DNA of 64,000 nt from Xiphias gladius (Eukaryota > Chordata > Actinopteri > Istiophoriformes > Xiphiidae). The position numbers were made by a program, and so were the translations under genes. The notes beneath the pieces are model-generated. The model did no database searches. It had not been told where the DNA came from and saw only the letters and a program-made list of their open reading frames with translations. This document shows positions 11,861 through 23,984 of this stretch, piece after piece (within the stretch, counting starts at the first letter, position 1; the number at the start of each line of letters is the position of its first letter). The stretch is taken from the NCBI RefSeq assembly GCF_016859285.1, contig NC_053414.1:29188005-29252004 (forward strand), in the 5' to 3' direction.

Positions 11861-13482
11861 ACAGGGCTCACACAGATGTAGAGAAAAATCTCTCACTGGG
11901 GTTGGAAGAGGCTTGGGGTAGGTTGTTGCAACCGGTGTTAGCAAGGGCAGAGTATTCCTCTTTTCCCACCAATAACACTGCAGGCTCTACTGACATTGGG
12001 ATGGAAGGGACTACTTTGTAGAGTTGTATGTCTTGATCAACAAGCCCACTGAGAGACAACGTAGTCTGCTGCATGGTGACCCTCAGGACTATGTCATTAG
12101 CAAACAACTCAACATGAATATCTCCTTCTCTTTTTTCTCATTCCTTTGGTTCATCTGTGCCACAATGCTTTTCTGACCCATCCTCCTGTGTTCCTGCTGC
12201 TTTGGTTGCTTCATCTGCCTATTTCAAGTGGTATCAGGTGGCACCACTCTCCATCTTTCCTTTGATCCTGTGTTCCAGCGCTTTTGCCTATAGTACAAAG
12301 GTCTGGATTGCATCCTCCTGGTAACAGCTGAAGATATTCTGTCAAACTTTCTCTTTAATGCTTGGATGATGCATCTTCCTGCACCGTAAAATGGCCTTTA
12401 CGTTCGATGAGGATTGGGAAGATTTGACCAGATGAGGTGGTTTACTCAATTGACACACACAAGGTGGATGTGTATATCAGACACATGAGCTGTACTAACT
12501 CTGTCTCAGCCTTTTGAAAGTCCTGACCCTTTAGTCACCCCAGTTTGTCCTTTCCCATATGTCTCCTTAGTCTTGGATCCATCAGTGCTGCGTGGATTGC
12601 CCGGAATTGCTCCAGGGACCTTTGTACCATAAGGAAGAATGAATCCCACATCAAGTATCTGGGTGTGCTCAAGAAGGCCTGGAACCAAACAAGAAAAATA
12701 AAAATAAATTGATCACATCATGATTTAAGTGAACTATAAATATTATCAAAAAGGGAACTGGGAGTTTAATATGTGCTTTAATAGATTAAAAACACTTCTC
12801 ACCTAGGAGCTATGGCTTTTCTTTCAGTATTGATTCATCCTATCCATCTGTAAATGGGATAGGTCTCTTGTGCTGTGATGTTTATTGTATGAGCAAAGCA
12901 TCCAATTTTCAAGAGTTTCTTGATGGCCATATCCATATTTGCAGAATTATCAGTTGAGTCTACTACAATCTTCCCAATCTCTGTACCACAATTGCCAAGA
13001 ATTTTTTTTAAGGACTTTCTGTTTCACACTGCCCTGGCTAAGGTAGTGTGCTGTAACTGTTAGGTGGTGATCCTGGTATAAGCTGGTCCACCCATCACTT
13101 GCTGTAGCTAACTTCGGCACATTTTACAGAGCCGAGATAACATTGCTTTTTCCATTATTATACTTGGAAGGAATTAGAATGTGTGAGAACATTCCTGCAG
13201 GGTGGGGTATATTGAAGATTGACAGCCTTAACCAGCTCCCTAGAATGAAAAATAGGTGATAATAGATTGATAATCATTGTAAATCATACATTATAATAAT
13301 AAACTTTTCTGTAATATGAGGACTAATTGTCAGCAGAGTGGTTCGTCTTGACTCTTTATCTAAACCCCTTAGACTCCACAGTTAGGAAATGCTGCAGGCC
13401 TATAACAATAAACCTCTGTCTTGCTGCGAGCATGCAGGGATTTACTGCTTGGTAGACACCACTGGCAGAGGGATTAGGGACT

Positions 13483-13519
13483 GGCTGGGGAATGGTGGAA
13501 GCCATCTCAGCCTGAAAGT
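13483..13519 (+). repeat. Left copy of 37-bp direct repeat flanking the inserted integrin patchwork
   Basis: Reads ggctggggaatggtggaagc and onwards. The right copy is at 14323-14359 with one difference. It is far longer than a transposon target-site duplication; it looks like a duplicated stretch of the host hAT element made during insertion. Confidence 0.85.
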
Positions 13520-14322
13520 GTAGTGAACTGTAGAAATACAGGTGAGTGATAAATTAAAGGACAAACACTCCCAATTCACTGTAAGAAAATCACAAAGCTC
13601 AATCAGCTGCATTTAATAGGAAATACACTTTCTCTGTGACATTGCTTCAAAATTCTGAACCAAGGTAAAACACATTTAAAGACTGTAAATTTCTCCAACT
13701 CAATGGTTATAATATTTTGTTCTTTATTTGATGGATCAGGAGTATGACGAAAGGCGAGTTCACAAAAATTTGTTGAATTATACAGTATAGAAATCATTTT
13801 ATATAAATACTGTTTTTTCCCCAGTTCGCAGCAGTTCAGTTCTCCTCAAATCACAAGAAGGTTTTTGACTTCAATGACTATCAAATTATGAGCATCTTAT
13901 TTGTTGAAGTAATACGGTAAATGTTCATTTATTCATATTCATAATTAACTTTTGTCATTGGGGTAAGCTGTGATGTGATATAATATGTCTCATTATTCTG
14001 TCTCATTTTCCCAATAGATAACATTTGTTGATTAAATTATTAATCATCAATTCATGGACCTGTTTTAATTTCAAGCAGCATTCTGGTTTCAGGTCAAGTT
14101 GCTACGCTGGATAAATTTATGGCCATTGCCTCACAACCGGCAGACAAATATGTCTTCAAAATCGAGGACTATAACGGACTCACAGGAATACTGGAAAACT
14201 TTCAAAAAAAGATCTTAAAAATGGAAGGTGAAGTTCAATTGTTTCTTTTTCTTTCTTTGTGCAAAACTGTTGTTACAGAAATCAAGAAAAAACATGATTG
14301 TCTCATATTTAGGCTCCAGTTG
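13520..14322 (+). other. Patchwork copy of the I-domain region inserted into the hAT element
   Basis: About 785 bases (13531-14313) copy seven collinear pieces of 16625-18261, in the same orientation and nearly identical within pieces. Donor blocks: 16625-16822, 16936-16982, 17076-17193, 17376-17430, 17619-17723, 17759-17779 and 18012-18261. The six missing parts are about 113, 93, 182, 188, 35 and 232 bases. The pieces carry parts of I-domain exons, including an acceptor plus the start of the exon at 17134 and almost all of the exon at 18038 with both splice sites. One A is lost near 14095, which shifts that exon's frame. The insert is flanked by a direct repeat at 13483-13519 and 14323-14359 (36 of 37 identical). 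Confidence 0.85.
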
Positions 14323-14359
14323 GGCTAGGGAATGGTGGAAGCCATCTCAGCCTGAAAGT
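14323..14359 (+). repeat. Right copy of 37-bp direct repeat flanking the inserted integrin patchwork
   Basis: Reads ggctagggaatggtggaagc and onwards, matching 13483-13519 at 36 of 37 positions. The sequence after it resumes the hAT element. Confidence 0.85.
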
Positions 14360-14464
14360 CTACAAGAACCTGCCAAATCTTTAAGATGTGTGGCAAATTA
14401 GGTTAACCTATTGTATACAGTTAACTTTTGTTTTTAGTTTGCTAAAAGAATGAACTATTGGCCC

Positions 14465-15345
14465 AATTAGCTGCGTATGCTTTATATTGCCTCATATTGC
14501 CTCCTTTACGTACAAGGGTTTTGTTGCACTAATTCTCTGCCATAGCCACTCTGCACTGCTGCTCTGTGTGTTTGGGTAGAGGAGCTCAGCCCTGCCCTTT
14601 GAAAGCAGTGGGAGAGTGTTCCGAGACCAGAGGCGACTGGAAGTTACTGGGTCTCCCACAAGGTACAGCAGGAGGCAGAGAGAGTGGGACCGAGGAGGTT
14701 GGGTAGATGGCAGGTGGGGCCATGATACATGAAGCATCAGCTGGGGGTGTGGGAAGGAATTTTGGATAATGCTATCCTTTTAAATGAAGACAGACAAAGC
14801 TTCATGGAGGTGGGAGGACATCGTGGAGGTTGGATTCCTAAGATTTAATACAGAGGTCTGGAATTTCGAATGGGAAAAGCAGATTTTTCTCCTATGAGAG
14901 GAAGAGAAAGCAGAAAGAGTTTAAGTAGAAGCTTTAGATAGATGTTTAAATAGAAAAGGTCCTCCGCCTCTGTCAAGCTATGCCTGTCGATTTGCAGAGT
15001 CAAATGGCCAAGAGGCAGGGGAGGGCTGGGCAGGCCTGCAGGTGAGTGGACAGAGAAGGTCCAAAGAAGGGAACAGTGTGAAAGATGAATTATGGTGGCA
15101 GTTGCGACAAGAGAGGGAAAGACTCAGGAGAGAGGAGGAATGGAAATGTGTTATCCCTGTACAAGGACATTGTGATTCAAGGTCGGTGCCTAACCTCAAG
15201 GCCAGGGCCTTGCCTGCAAGCGCAGCCTAAAATATGTACTTTTTATTAGTGTTTCCAATGTTCTAGCCAGTTTTTTGGCAAAACTTTACATTAGATTAAA
15301 ATCTTGCTAAATTCATTTAAACATGGTAATTTCTTTTCACAAATT
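14465..15345. other. Intron 1 remainder, no gene seen
   Basis: Purine-rich stretch (14600-15200) between the hAT remnant and integrin exon 2. Several 60-80 codon frames exist on both strands but none has a domain or a splice context. Nothing identified. Confidence 0.4.
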
Positions 15346-18300
15346 TCAGCCTTTGTGTCTTTGGCTTTCAACATTGATACGACAACCCCCAACATCTCTA
15401 CAGATATCTCTAGAGACAAAGTGCTTAATTTCATGTTTTGCAGGAACGAAGGGTAGGTACTGTTTTTTCTGTTCCAAATTAATTACTGGTAATTGCTAGA
15501 CTCCTCTATTATTACTCATATCATTAAACTGTTGTTGTTGATTATTTTGTTAAGTTTAGTAGAAACTAAATTTACCACTAAGTAAGAAAGCAAGCAAAAA
15601 GGTTAAGACAAACCCTTTCTGCAGTAAAGGAAAAATGAAAAGCAAGTAGCTTCGGTTCTCTTGACCTGGGACTCACTTGGTTGTTGTCCATGAGCTGTGA
15701 CTATCTAATTTGCATGTTGACATCCAATCACAATCCAGGCAGAGTCGAAATAACAAGAACACTTACCTATATCAGGCCTAAATGCATAGACCTGTGATCA
15801 GATGTTGTCAGAATACAAATTGCATATTCATACCAGGGGCCAGATGTACTGTAAAAAACTTGCTGTAGATTCACAACTAAAACTCTGTATATGCAAAATG
15901 ACAGAAATATGAACAGCCATCCTCTGTTAGATTTAAAAGGCCATGCATTCAGATGGTTCTTTTTTCAAAATGTCATTTGTTGTGGAACTGGGTACACGTG
16001 CACAAGCCCACTTCCCAATGAATGAATTTAGAAACACTCTTAATCACACACTTGCATATCACTACAGTGTGCGTGCAGTTATACAAATTGTGTTACAATC
16101 AGCAATGTTTTCCAACACCACAGCAGCCATCATTACGTGAGGTTGTGGTTTTTTATAGTGCCTAGGCTACTGACTCATCATATGTACTTGTAAACCATCA
16201 GTGGCAGCGAAAATTGAAATCATTATTAAATCTCAGAAAAATGATCAATTATTAATTTATAGCAGTCATATTGAATTAGACTTTACAATGTGCATCACAA
16301 TTGAGGATAAACTGCAAAGATCATTAACTGCCTCAAAAATGCCATATGCATAGTTTCTCTCTGTTTGCACTGCTTATACATCTGGGCACTTGTATAAATG
16401 GGGCTTTGAAATTACTATTATTATACTGTAGTTATTGACCTCATCCACAGGATACTTGTGACGGAACCCCAGCAGCTCAACAGATCTCAAGAAACATGCC
16501 TGTATGATCTAAACCAAACCCACCAGTGCCACGTTATTCCAGGTACATACATATATTTTTTGAAATAAATATGACACGATTAATCAAAACATTAAAACAA
16601 AAAAAAACTAAAAATTTCCAACAATGTAGAAATTCAGGTGAGTGATAAATTAAAGGACAAACACACTCCCAATTCACTGTATGAAAATCACAAAGATCAA
16701 TCAGCTGCATTTAATAGGAAATACTCTTTCTCTGTGACATTGCTTCAAAATTCTGAACCAAGGTAAAACACATTTAAAGACTGTAAATTTCTCCAACTCA
16801 ATGGTTATAATATTTTGTTCTTTTTGCATTAAAATATTAACCTTAATGTTTTTTTCCTGCAAAATATTTCTTTCTAAAATTTCACTCCATATATTTTTTT
16901 CAGAATGCACAAAAAAGACAGTGGACCTTGTCTTTCTATTTGATGGATCAGGGAGTATGACCGAAGACGAGTTCACAAAAAATAAAGATTTCATAGTGGA
17001 TATAATGAACAGCCTTAAGAACACTTCAATCAAGGTCAGTGCACCACTGAAACATGAAAGCATTCATAGTTTTTATTTGTTGAATTATACAGTATAGAAA
17101 TCATTTTATATAAATACTGTTTTTTTTCCCCAGTTCGCAGCAGTTCAGTTCTCCTCAAATCACAGGAAGGTTTTTGACTTCAATGACTATCAAGCTGGTA
17201 GTGCTCTTGATCGACTCCACAAAGAACCCCACATGAAGTCTCTCACCAACACACACAGAGCCCTCAAATTTGTGTTGTAAGTTTGGCTACATTATACATA
17301 CAGACCTAAAAGTCTTGTACCAGTTGTTTAAGAAATAACTCTCAATAACAAGAATTGACACAGTACCACAGTAAGATTATGAGCATCTTATTTGTTGAAG
17401 TAATACGGTAAATGTTCATTTATTCATATTTATCGATGAAGTTTTGTTTATTCTGAATATGACAAATGCTACTTTTACATTTGTTTCAGGGATAATATCT
17501 TGGAAAACCCAGTTGCAGGCGCCTCTCCTGATGCAACTAAAGTTCTGGTGCTAATCACAGATGGAGATCCCAGTGATACCGACAGAGATGAGATTATTAA
17601 AAGATATGATAAGAAAAACATAATTCGCTTTGTCATTGGGGTAAGCTGTGATGTGATATAATATGTCTCATTATTCTGTCTCATTTTCCCACTAGATAAC
17701 ATTTGTTGATTAAATTATTAATCCAGTTAAAACAATGACATGTGGTATACCTCAGGGATCAATTCATGGACCTGTTTTGTCCACTGCTATGTGGATGATA
17801 GAAAGTCTGATTTCTCAGAAAAAAACATTGGTTCAAACTTTTTTTACCAGCTTGGAAAGAATTTAAATATTTTATCTTTAAGTTGTACTCTAACAATCAT
17901 GGCCAAGCTCAGCCTTAAATTTTGAAACTTTTATTGATTCCAGTTTTGAGTCCAATATTGAGCAAAACTGTGTTGTTTGTCTTTCTGACATCAGACTTGG
18001 AAGTGCTTCATAATTTCAAGCAGCATTCTGGTTTCAGGTCAAAGTTGCTACGCTGGATAAATTTATGGCCATTGCCTCACAACCGGCAGACAAATATGTC
18101 TTCAAAATCGAGGACTATAACGGACTCACAGGAATACTGGAAAACTTTCAAAAAAAGATCTTAAAAATGGAAGGTGAAGTTCAATTGTTTCTTTTTCTTT
18201 CTTTGTGCAAAACTGTTGTTACAGAAATCAAGAAAAAACATGATTGTCTCATATTTAGGCTCAATTTTGGCTCGGGCAGGAGACATAAATAATGAAATGT

Positions 18301-18436
18301 CTCAGAGTGGACACAGAGTAGGCACATTCAAAATCAATCAAAATCTACATCTTTAACCCAGAAAAATACTACATCATCACAGGCCTTTCTAACTATTCAT
18401 ACATATAGGTGCAGATAAACAGTATCTTTAGACAGT

Positions 18437-18838
18437 GTTTGATCACGTTCATAAAAAGTATGAATTAAGTTAGGGTACATAATGCACAACACCTTTGTTG
18501 GGCCATTATGTACTACTTATCTGCCATGGCATGAGTGAAGTATTCACCTATACCGCGCAATATCTCGGAGTCTTAACTGTGTTGAAAACCATGCACCCTG
18601 ACAAACTGCTCAAATGGCACAATCTGTTCACATTGGAACACACTGAAAAAAGTGTGTTATTACAACTCCCGTTGGAAGCTCGAATAGTCTCTGTGCTCTC
18701 ACCAGACTTGAATACTTCTGTTAACAGGATACCTTGATCTTGGGTTCAGTGGGATCAAAAGGCTGGCAGGGCTCTCTCCAAGAGATCAATGAACAAAAAG
18801 ACACACAAATGTTTGATCACGTTCATAAAAAGTATGAA
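18437..18838 (+). repeat. Exact 28-bp direct repeat pair around the broken W3 exon
   Basis: The 28 bases at 18437-18464 (gtttgatcacgttcataaaa plus 8 more) recur exactly at 18811-18838, immediately after the second half of the W3 exon. They bracket the unrelated DNA that separates the two exon halves, pointing to a local rearrangement rather than a normal intron. Confidence 0.85.
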
Positions 18839-19193
18839 CAGTATAACAACATTTTCATTCATTCATTCATTCATTCATTCATTTGTTTTTAGAGTCAAAT
18901 GGAACTAAGAAATCAGTGGGTGGAACCAGTAAAGGGTTAACATGCTAATGCATGTCATATTTAGCACTTTAACATGGTGACAACATGGTTTCTGTTTATT
19001 TGAAGTCTTTGGTTTTTGGATATCTCTCTGCTGCTTCACTGGACCAACCAGCCCCAATCAAAGAAGTCTGACTGCAGAAAGTCAGACTGGGCAGTTGATC
19101 TGTTCACTCCCAGTATAACTACCATTGGTAGCTTCACTCTTCTCCGTGCTCTCACCAGACTTGCATATTTCTGTTAACTGGATACCTTGATCC
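18620..19193 (+). repeat. Diverged direct repeat pair, about 100 bp, around the W3 exon
   Basis: 18620-18740 and 19098-19193 share blocks including gctctcaccagacttg and ataccttgatc at an offset near 453 bases. The first copy runs directly into the second half of the W3 exon (DTLILGSVG). The second copy ends a few bases before the W4 exon acceptor at 19204. Confidence 0.7.
18853..18883 (+). repeat. Microsatellite (ATTC)n
   Basis: About seven perfect attc units in the region between integrin W3 and W4 exons. Confidence 0.95.
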
Positions 19194-19879
19194 TGTCACT
19201 GTAGGATACACTACTGCTATTGGAGAGAAGAATAACGCTCCTCTATACTTCATGGGTGCACCAAGATTTAAGCACACAGGACAGGTCATACTTTTCAAAG
19301 ACAATGGTAAAAACTGGACTGCAGCCCAGAGACTAAATGGAGACCAGGTTGGTAGCTGTCTTGAGAAAGTTTTTAACTGCTTTATTAGGCATATTTTGAA
19401 CATAAATGACTTCATGTACTTGAATGGCTTAGATTGTTTGAAATGCGAAGAACGCCTTTACGAGTAAAGTTAGGATCCTAACTTTACTTGTAAAATTCTT
19501 GAAGATCCTAAATATATGTTTGATTCTTTATTGTTTAATGCAAAAAAAACCAATGAAAAAACTATAAACAAAGAGACCAAGAAAAACACAACAGTAGCAG
19601 ACTAGTACATAGCACTGGTACACACCAGTCCTGCTGGCCCACAATGTCTAAAAAGTAGTGTGCACCGTTTTGGCTCCATTGTGAGAATTTAACAGGTTTA
19701 TTCTGTATTTTAAATTCATTCTTATTTAAACAGGAAAATTTTGAATAACTTTTGTCAACTTTGGTAAAAGTTTGGATATTATATCGTATGGAAAGGAGAT
19801 GATGTATTAGTAAGCCAAATTTCCTCTTAGCTGTTTTCACTGGAATACCCAAAGCCCAAGTTTTCCTTTTTTAAGTCAG

Positions 19880-20015
19880 TTTGAGCAAAACAGGAAATGT
19901 GAGGAGAGAGAAAAGAATGATATGAAACAAATATCCCTGGGCTAGGAGTCAAACCATGGATGTTGTGGTTTGGTGGTATTCACCTTAACCATTTGGCTAC
20001 CAGGGCACCCCCACG
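19880..20015. repeat. SINE-like fragment
   Basis: Blocks 'ggaaatgtgaggagagagaa' and 'aggagtcaaaccatgg' resemble a repeat seen also at 31445-31515. The 'gagtcaaacc' block resembles a decayed B-box of a tRNA-derived SINE. Located in the intron before the W5 exon. Confidence 0.4.
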
Positions 20016-23000
20016 GTGAACTGAGTTTTCTTCATTTTTAAGCCGAGCAACTCTAGAGACTGGATTCAGCCATGTGTGTAATGGGAAAAAGAGAAAGAAA
20101 AAGAAAAATGAAAATAAAAACACCAGGAATACCACTTGATATCTGGCAGATTATTCCTTGAAATCTGAAACTGTGGGGATATTATAGGTGTGGCCACTTT
20201 ATTAATTTAGGAGTATTAATGCTGATTTACACTAGGTAACTTTACACGCTGAAGTACTTAAAAACCTGTCAAATAGTCTTTACAAACGGGGCATCAACTT
20301 GGTGAGATTTTTAAAAAAGAAATTAAAATGGGATGTACTGTGGATGGTGACTGGTTCATGATCTGTGCAAGTGGCTCTAGAGATAACGCATATAGTAAGG
20401 AGGACATAGAGGAACCCTGATGATAAGGCCTGGAGACAGGAAGTCTTGCTGAAGAAATATTGCTTTTCATGACCAATTCAATTGGATGATCAGAGAGCAC
20501 ATTTTTTTCTGTATAAAATATACATTTTGTACATGTAGGATTTTCAACATGATTAGGACAGTGTTTGTTTGGGGTGGGTTTTTTTTCAAAATTAATGATT
20601 TAAGTCTTCATTTGTCCACACATTTTCAGATTGGTTCCTACTTTGGTGCGGAGCTGTGCGCAGTAGATATCAACTCAGATGGTAACACAGACTTCCTGCT
20701 GGTGGGAGCTCCACTGTTTTACCAGCCTCAGGAGAAGAGAGAAGGCCAGATCTATGTCTACACACTGACTGATGAGGTGGGGGACGTGATAAAGCCTCAG
20801 ATTCAGTGTGACACTGCCTAAACTTTCGTGGGGCAACTGGGAGAAAATGAATGCAGTTCTTTTCCTAATCAATTAACTTACGTTCTTAGATGCGACTGGA
20901 AAGTGAACTGAATGTGACAGCGCCATCCATGGGTAGATTTGGCAACACCATATCCAGCCTTGCAGATCTGAACGGAGATGGACTTCGAGACGTTGCTGTT
21001 GGAGCCCCCCTTGAGGATGATAACAGGGGGGCTGTATACATTTACCTTGGTGACAGATACAGAGGGATATGCAGCACTTTCAGCCAGGTGAGGCAGAAAA
21101 AACCTGAAATATTCTATAATTTTTCAGAAAAAAATCAGAACTGCAATTCCACTAGATGAGATTACAGTAGCAGATTTCCTGACTGTTCACCATGCAGCTG
21201 GCAAGCAAAAAAGATACATTTCCTCATCAGGATATGACTATCATCAGAGGTTGCAATCTGTAAAACCTATAGAAGAAACATGAATCTTAGCATGGAAAAG
21301 ATAAAACTAAAATTTATAAATACTAGCATTAAATATTAGCTACAGTTCAGTTTTTTTTCGTTTTAATAATGCTGGTATTTACATTCAAACATATGGCCAT
21401 CCACTCTCTAATGAGTACCCTCAAATATGTTTGCAAATCATTCAACTGCCAACTCTCTGTTATTCCAGAGAATCAGGGGAAAGGAAATTGAACCTTGGCT
21501 GAGATTCTTTGGACAGGCCATCCATGGGGACATCGACCTTGAAGAGGACGGACTCCCAGATATTGTGATTGGATCACAGGGCACGGCTGTTGTCTTAAGG
21601 TATTTCTCAAGTATACTGTATATCAATGTACATAAGTAGCATATGTACAAAACAAACTAAAACAGCATCTGTCTCAGACTAATTCAGCTTTGCTAGAACA
21701 CATCGAGACAACTGAAATTGTGGGCTAGTGTTGGGAAGCTTGTTTACCAACATGCTGTAATCAATTTGTAATCAATTTAATCAATGTCTTTCAGGTCCAG
21801 GCCTGTCTTTAAGGTATTGGCACATCTGTCTTTTCAACCTGAGGAGATAAGCACTGAGAAAATTGACTGCCTAGACAACACAGAAGAAAATGTACCCATG
21901 GTTACCTTAACAACTTGCTTTGAAATGGTTGAAACAACAAAGAGCAAAGCAGGTAGGGACCAGAGCCAATAAGGGACTGTGTTAAGTTAAGGGGAGGGGC
22001 CAAGAAATATATTAAAAAGTAACTCGACACCCTATGAAAATCTTGTTTTTGCTGACCTCCAGCGGTTTAATATGTCACCTTGCTGCAGCAATGTATAGGT
22101 GCACTCAAGCAAACCGTGACATAACAAAGCACACTATGTCGGAAACATCCAACCAACGATTACAGCTAAGCACTGCTTTTCAGCCTGGTGTTAAATTACT
22201 CTTTGATAATGCTGGGTAGGGCCTTGCTTTTTTTTTTAATTATATATATACATATATATATAAAATGAAAGATTCAGCTGCCCCTCCCCACCCCAATAAT
22301 CTTCATACAGACCCCATTTGATTCTTTAACAGCTGCCAATGCTGCTGACCAGATCAGTGTTTGTTTCTGTCTCATTTAATCCATTTGGATACTTTTGCAG
22401 GGACAACAGTACCAGGACTGACCATCTCATATACACTTGATGTGGATCCAACGAGACAAAGAGGTTTCTTCAATCCCAACTATAAGGAAGCTAGGAATCT
22501 CACTTCTACTTACACTCTGAGGGATAAAGACAGCTGCTTCAGCTACTCCATCTACATGCCAGTATGGAGATTATTCAGAAGGCTATATTCACCTTCTCCC
22601 TCGATCTTTTTATCAATACTACACATTGAGAGTGGAAGTAAAGTTCTGTAAAGCATTTTAAGTATCCTTGATGCCAGTCCAACATGTCTGCTTTGGTCAT
22701 ATGACCTAAGGGCTCTTTATACCGCAGACTCATCTTGTTTTTCACTTCAAAATGAAGAAATGTATAGACTTTACTTTGAATTTGGATCTCTTCTTGGCCC
22801 TCAAGTTAATATTTGGGGCAAAAATAATTAAGTGCTGATGATTTCCATTTCGAAAGTATGGCCATCTGCTGTCCTTGGTCTTTTTGAAAAGTACAAATCC
22901 TGACCAACCTACCTGCCCATGTAGCAACAACCTTTCTGTCGCACTAGAAGAGATGTAAAACTAGAATTGTGACCTAAAATTCAGCCTCTTCTTCAAAATA

Positions 23001-23984
23001 CTAAGTATAGGCCTGGTGAAGTTTTCTTGTTAACCAACCAAAGTTGTGTTTATATTCACCGTTACTCACCAAAATTCATTGTGTGTATCCTTGAGGTCAA
23101 ATAAATGTGCTGAATGCATTTTTTCCTTATAAAGCAGGTTTTTAACATTTTAATTTTAAAAAAATATATTGTTTACATCCACGTTTTCTAGTTTGTGATC
23201 CTCTTCCATTCATCTTTTGGTGCATTACAACCATCTGTAGGTCAGTGGAATAGTGTGAAAACATTGGCAGGGCTTTGTATTATGTCATCCACAATTCGCT
23301 TGCATGTGCATCGTCATGTGGGTGTATGAGACAAACAGAATGCTCATAAACAAACACCTCTGTAGCGCTACTAGATGTATAAATTACACAATTACCTTTA
23401 ATTCTGAAACATTTACTCATGTTGAGGCCAAATTTCTAAATTTCATTTTCATAGTCAGCTCTATCTTCCTGTCAAAGACAGGAATAATCAAGTTAATCTT
23501 ACTATCTTAATATTTTTGCTTTTTGAAAGAACATACAAATGATGCTTATTTTTCTTGCAGAAATGTGTGGAAGACATATTATCACCCATCAGCATCAGAC
23601 TAAACTTCTTCCAAGTCGACAGTGAGAACGCGAGTGCCTTCTTGAGTGTGGACAGCAAAAGGCAGGTCGCTGTTGAGGTATGTACGCTGACTACAGCAGC
23701 ATTTGTCTGTACAGTCAGTATTTGCATCTTTGTTAAGTAACCAAAGACACCAACACAAATATATTTCACACTAAGACACTTAACACAAATGGAGAAAAGG
23801 TTCATGTTTATTAATTATGTATTTTTTATTAGTTTAGTATGACCTGTATGGAGAAAACTCATTTTGCTTGTTCTGTCTTTTTTCTGACTTTCTGACTTCC
23901 TCTCTGTTCCCTTAAAGGTTCCCTTTAAAAAGTAATGTTGAGAAAATGACATCTGTATTGATGAACTTGAGATGGACTTCAAGT

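Larger units (their letters stand above)
11868..14460 (-). mobile_element. hAT-family (ZBED-like) DNA transposon, degraded, with a secondary insertion
   Basis: Minus-strand translation shows hAT transposase blocks in order. FIVIGLQHFLTVESKGF lies near 13330-13430, an ATASDGWTSL-type block near 13080-13115, DSTDNSANM and IGCFAHTINI at about 12870-12965, and the dimerisation end SALANTGCNNLPQASSNPSERFFSTS at about 11885-11960, given here only as its parts SALANTG and NPSERFFSTS. Stops and frame breaks make it inactive. The element is interrupted at 13520-14322 by a copy of integrin sequence flanked by a 37-bp repeat of element sequence; sequence on both sides reads as parts of the same hAT. The 5' terminus (right end) is uncertain. 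Confidence 0.7.
9403..23984 (+). pseudogene. Second integrin alpha (I-domain) copy, incomplete and probably decaying
   Basis: Exons in good frame: 9403-9460 (signal peptide), 15350-15452 and 16451-16542 (blade W1), 16904-17034, 17134-17276, 17490-17640, 18038-18173 (I domain), 18259-about 18315, 19205-19347 (W4), 20630-20776, 20890-21087, 21469-21599 (W5-W7), 21795-21952, 22401-22561, 23561-23677 (thigh). All I-domain metal-site residues are present: DGSGSM, the Thr in SLTNTHRAL, and ITDGD. W5-W7 keep calcium loops such as DINSDGNTD. Three defects argue against a working receptor. Blade W2 has no exon. The W3 exon is split, its first part running into a stop and its second part lying at 18724-18807. 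The calf-1 exon is only a relic with stops (23918-23984), with no calf-2, helix or tail after it. A soluble truncated product, or a misassembly, cannot be excluded. Confidence 0.75.

Noticed and set aside
14119-14328. Plus-strand frame with I-domain end as a separate gene exon
   Set aside because: It is part of the patchwork copy of 18038-18261; one base is lost at its start, so the exon cannot join upstream exons in frame.
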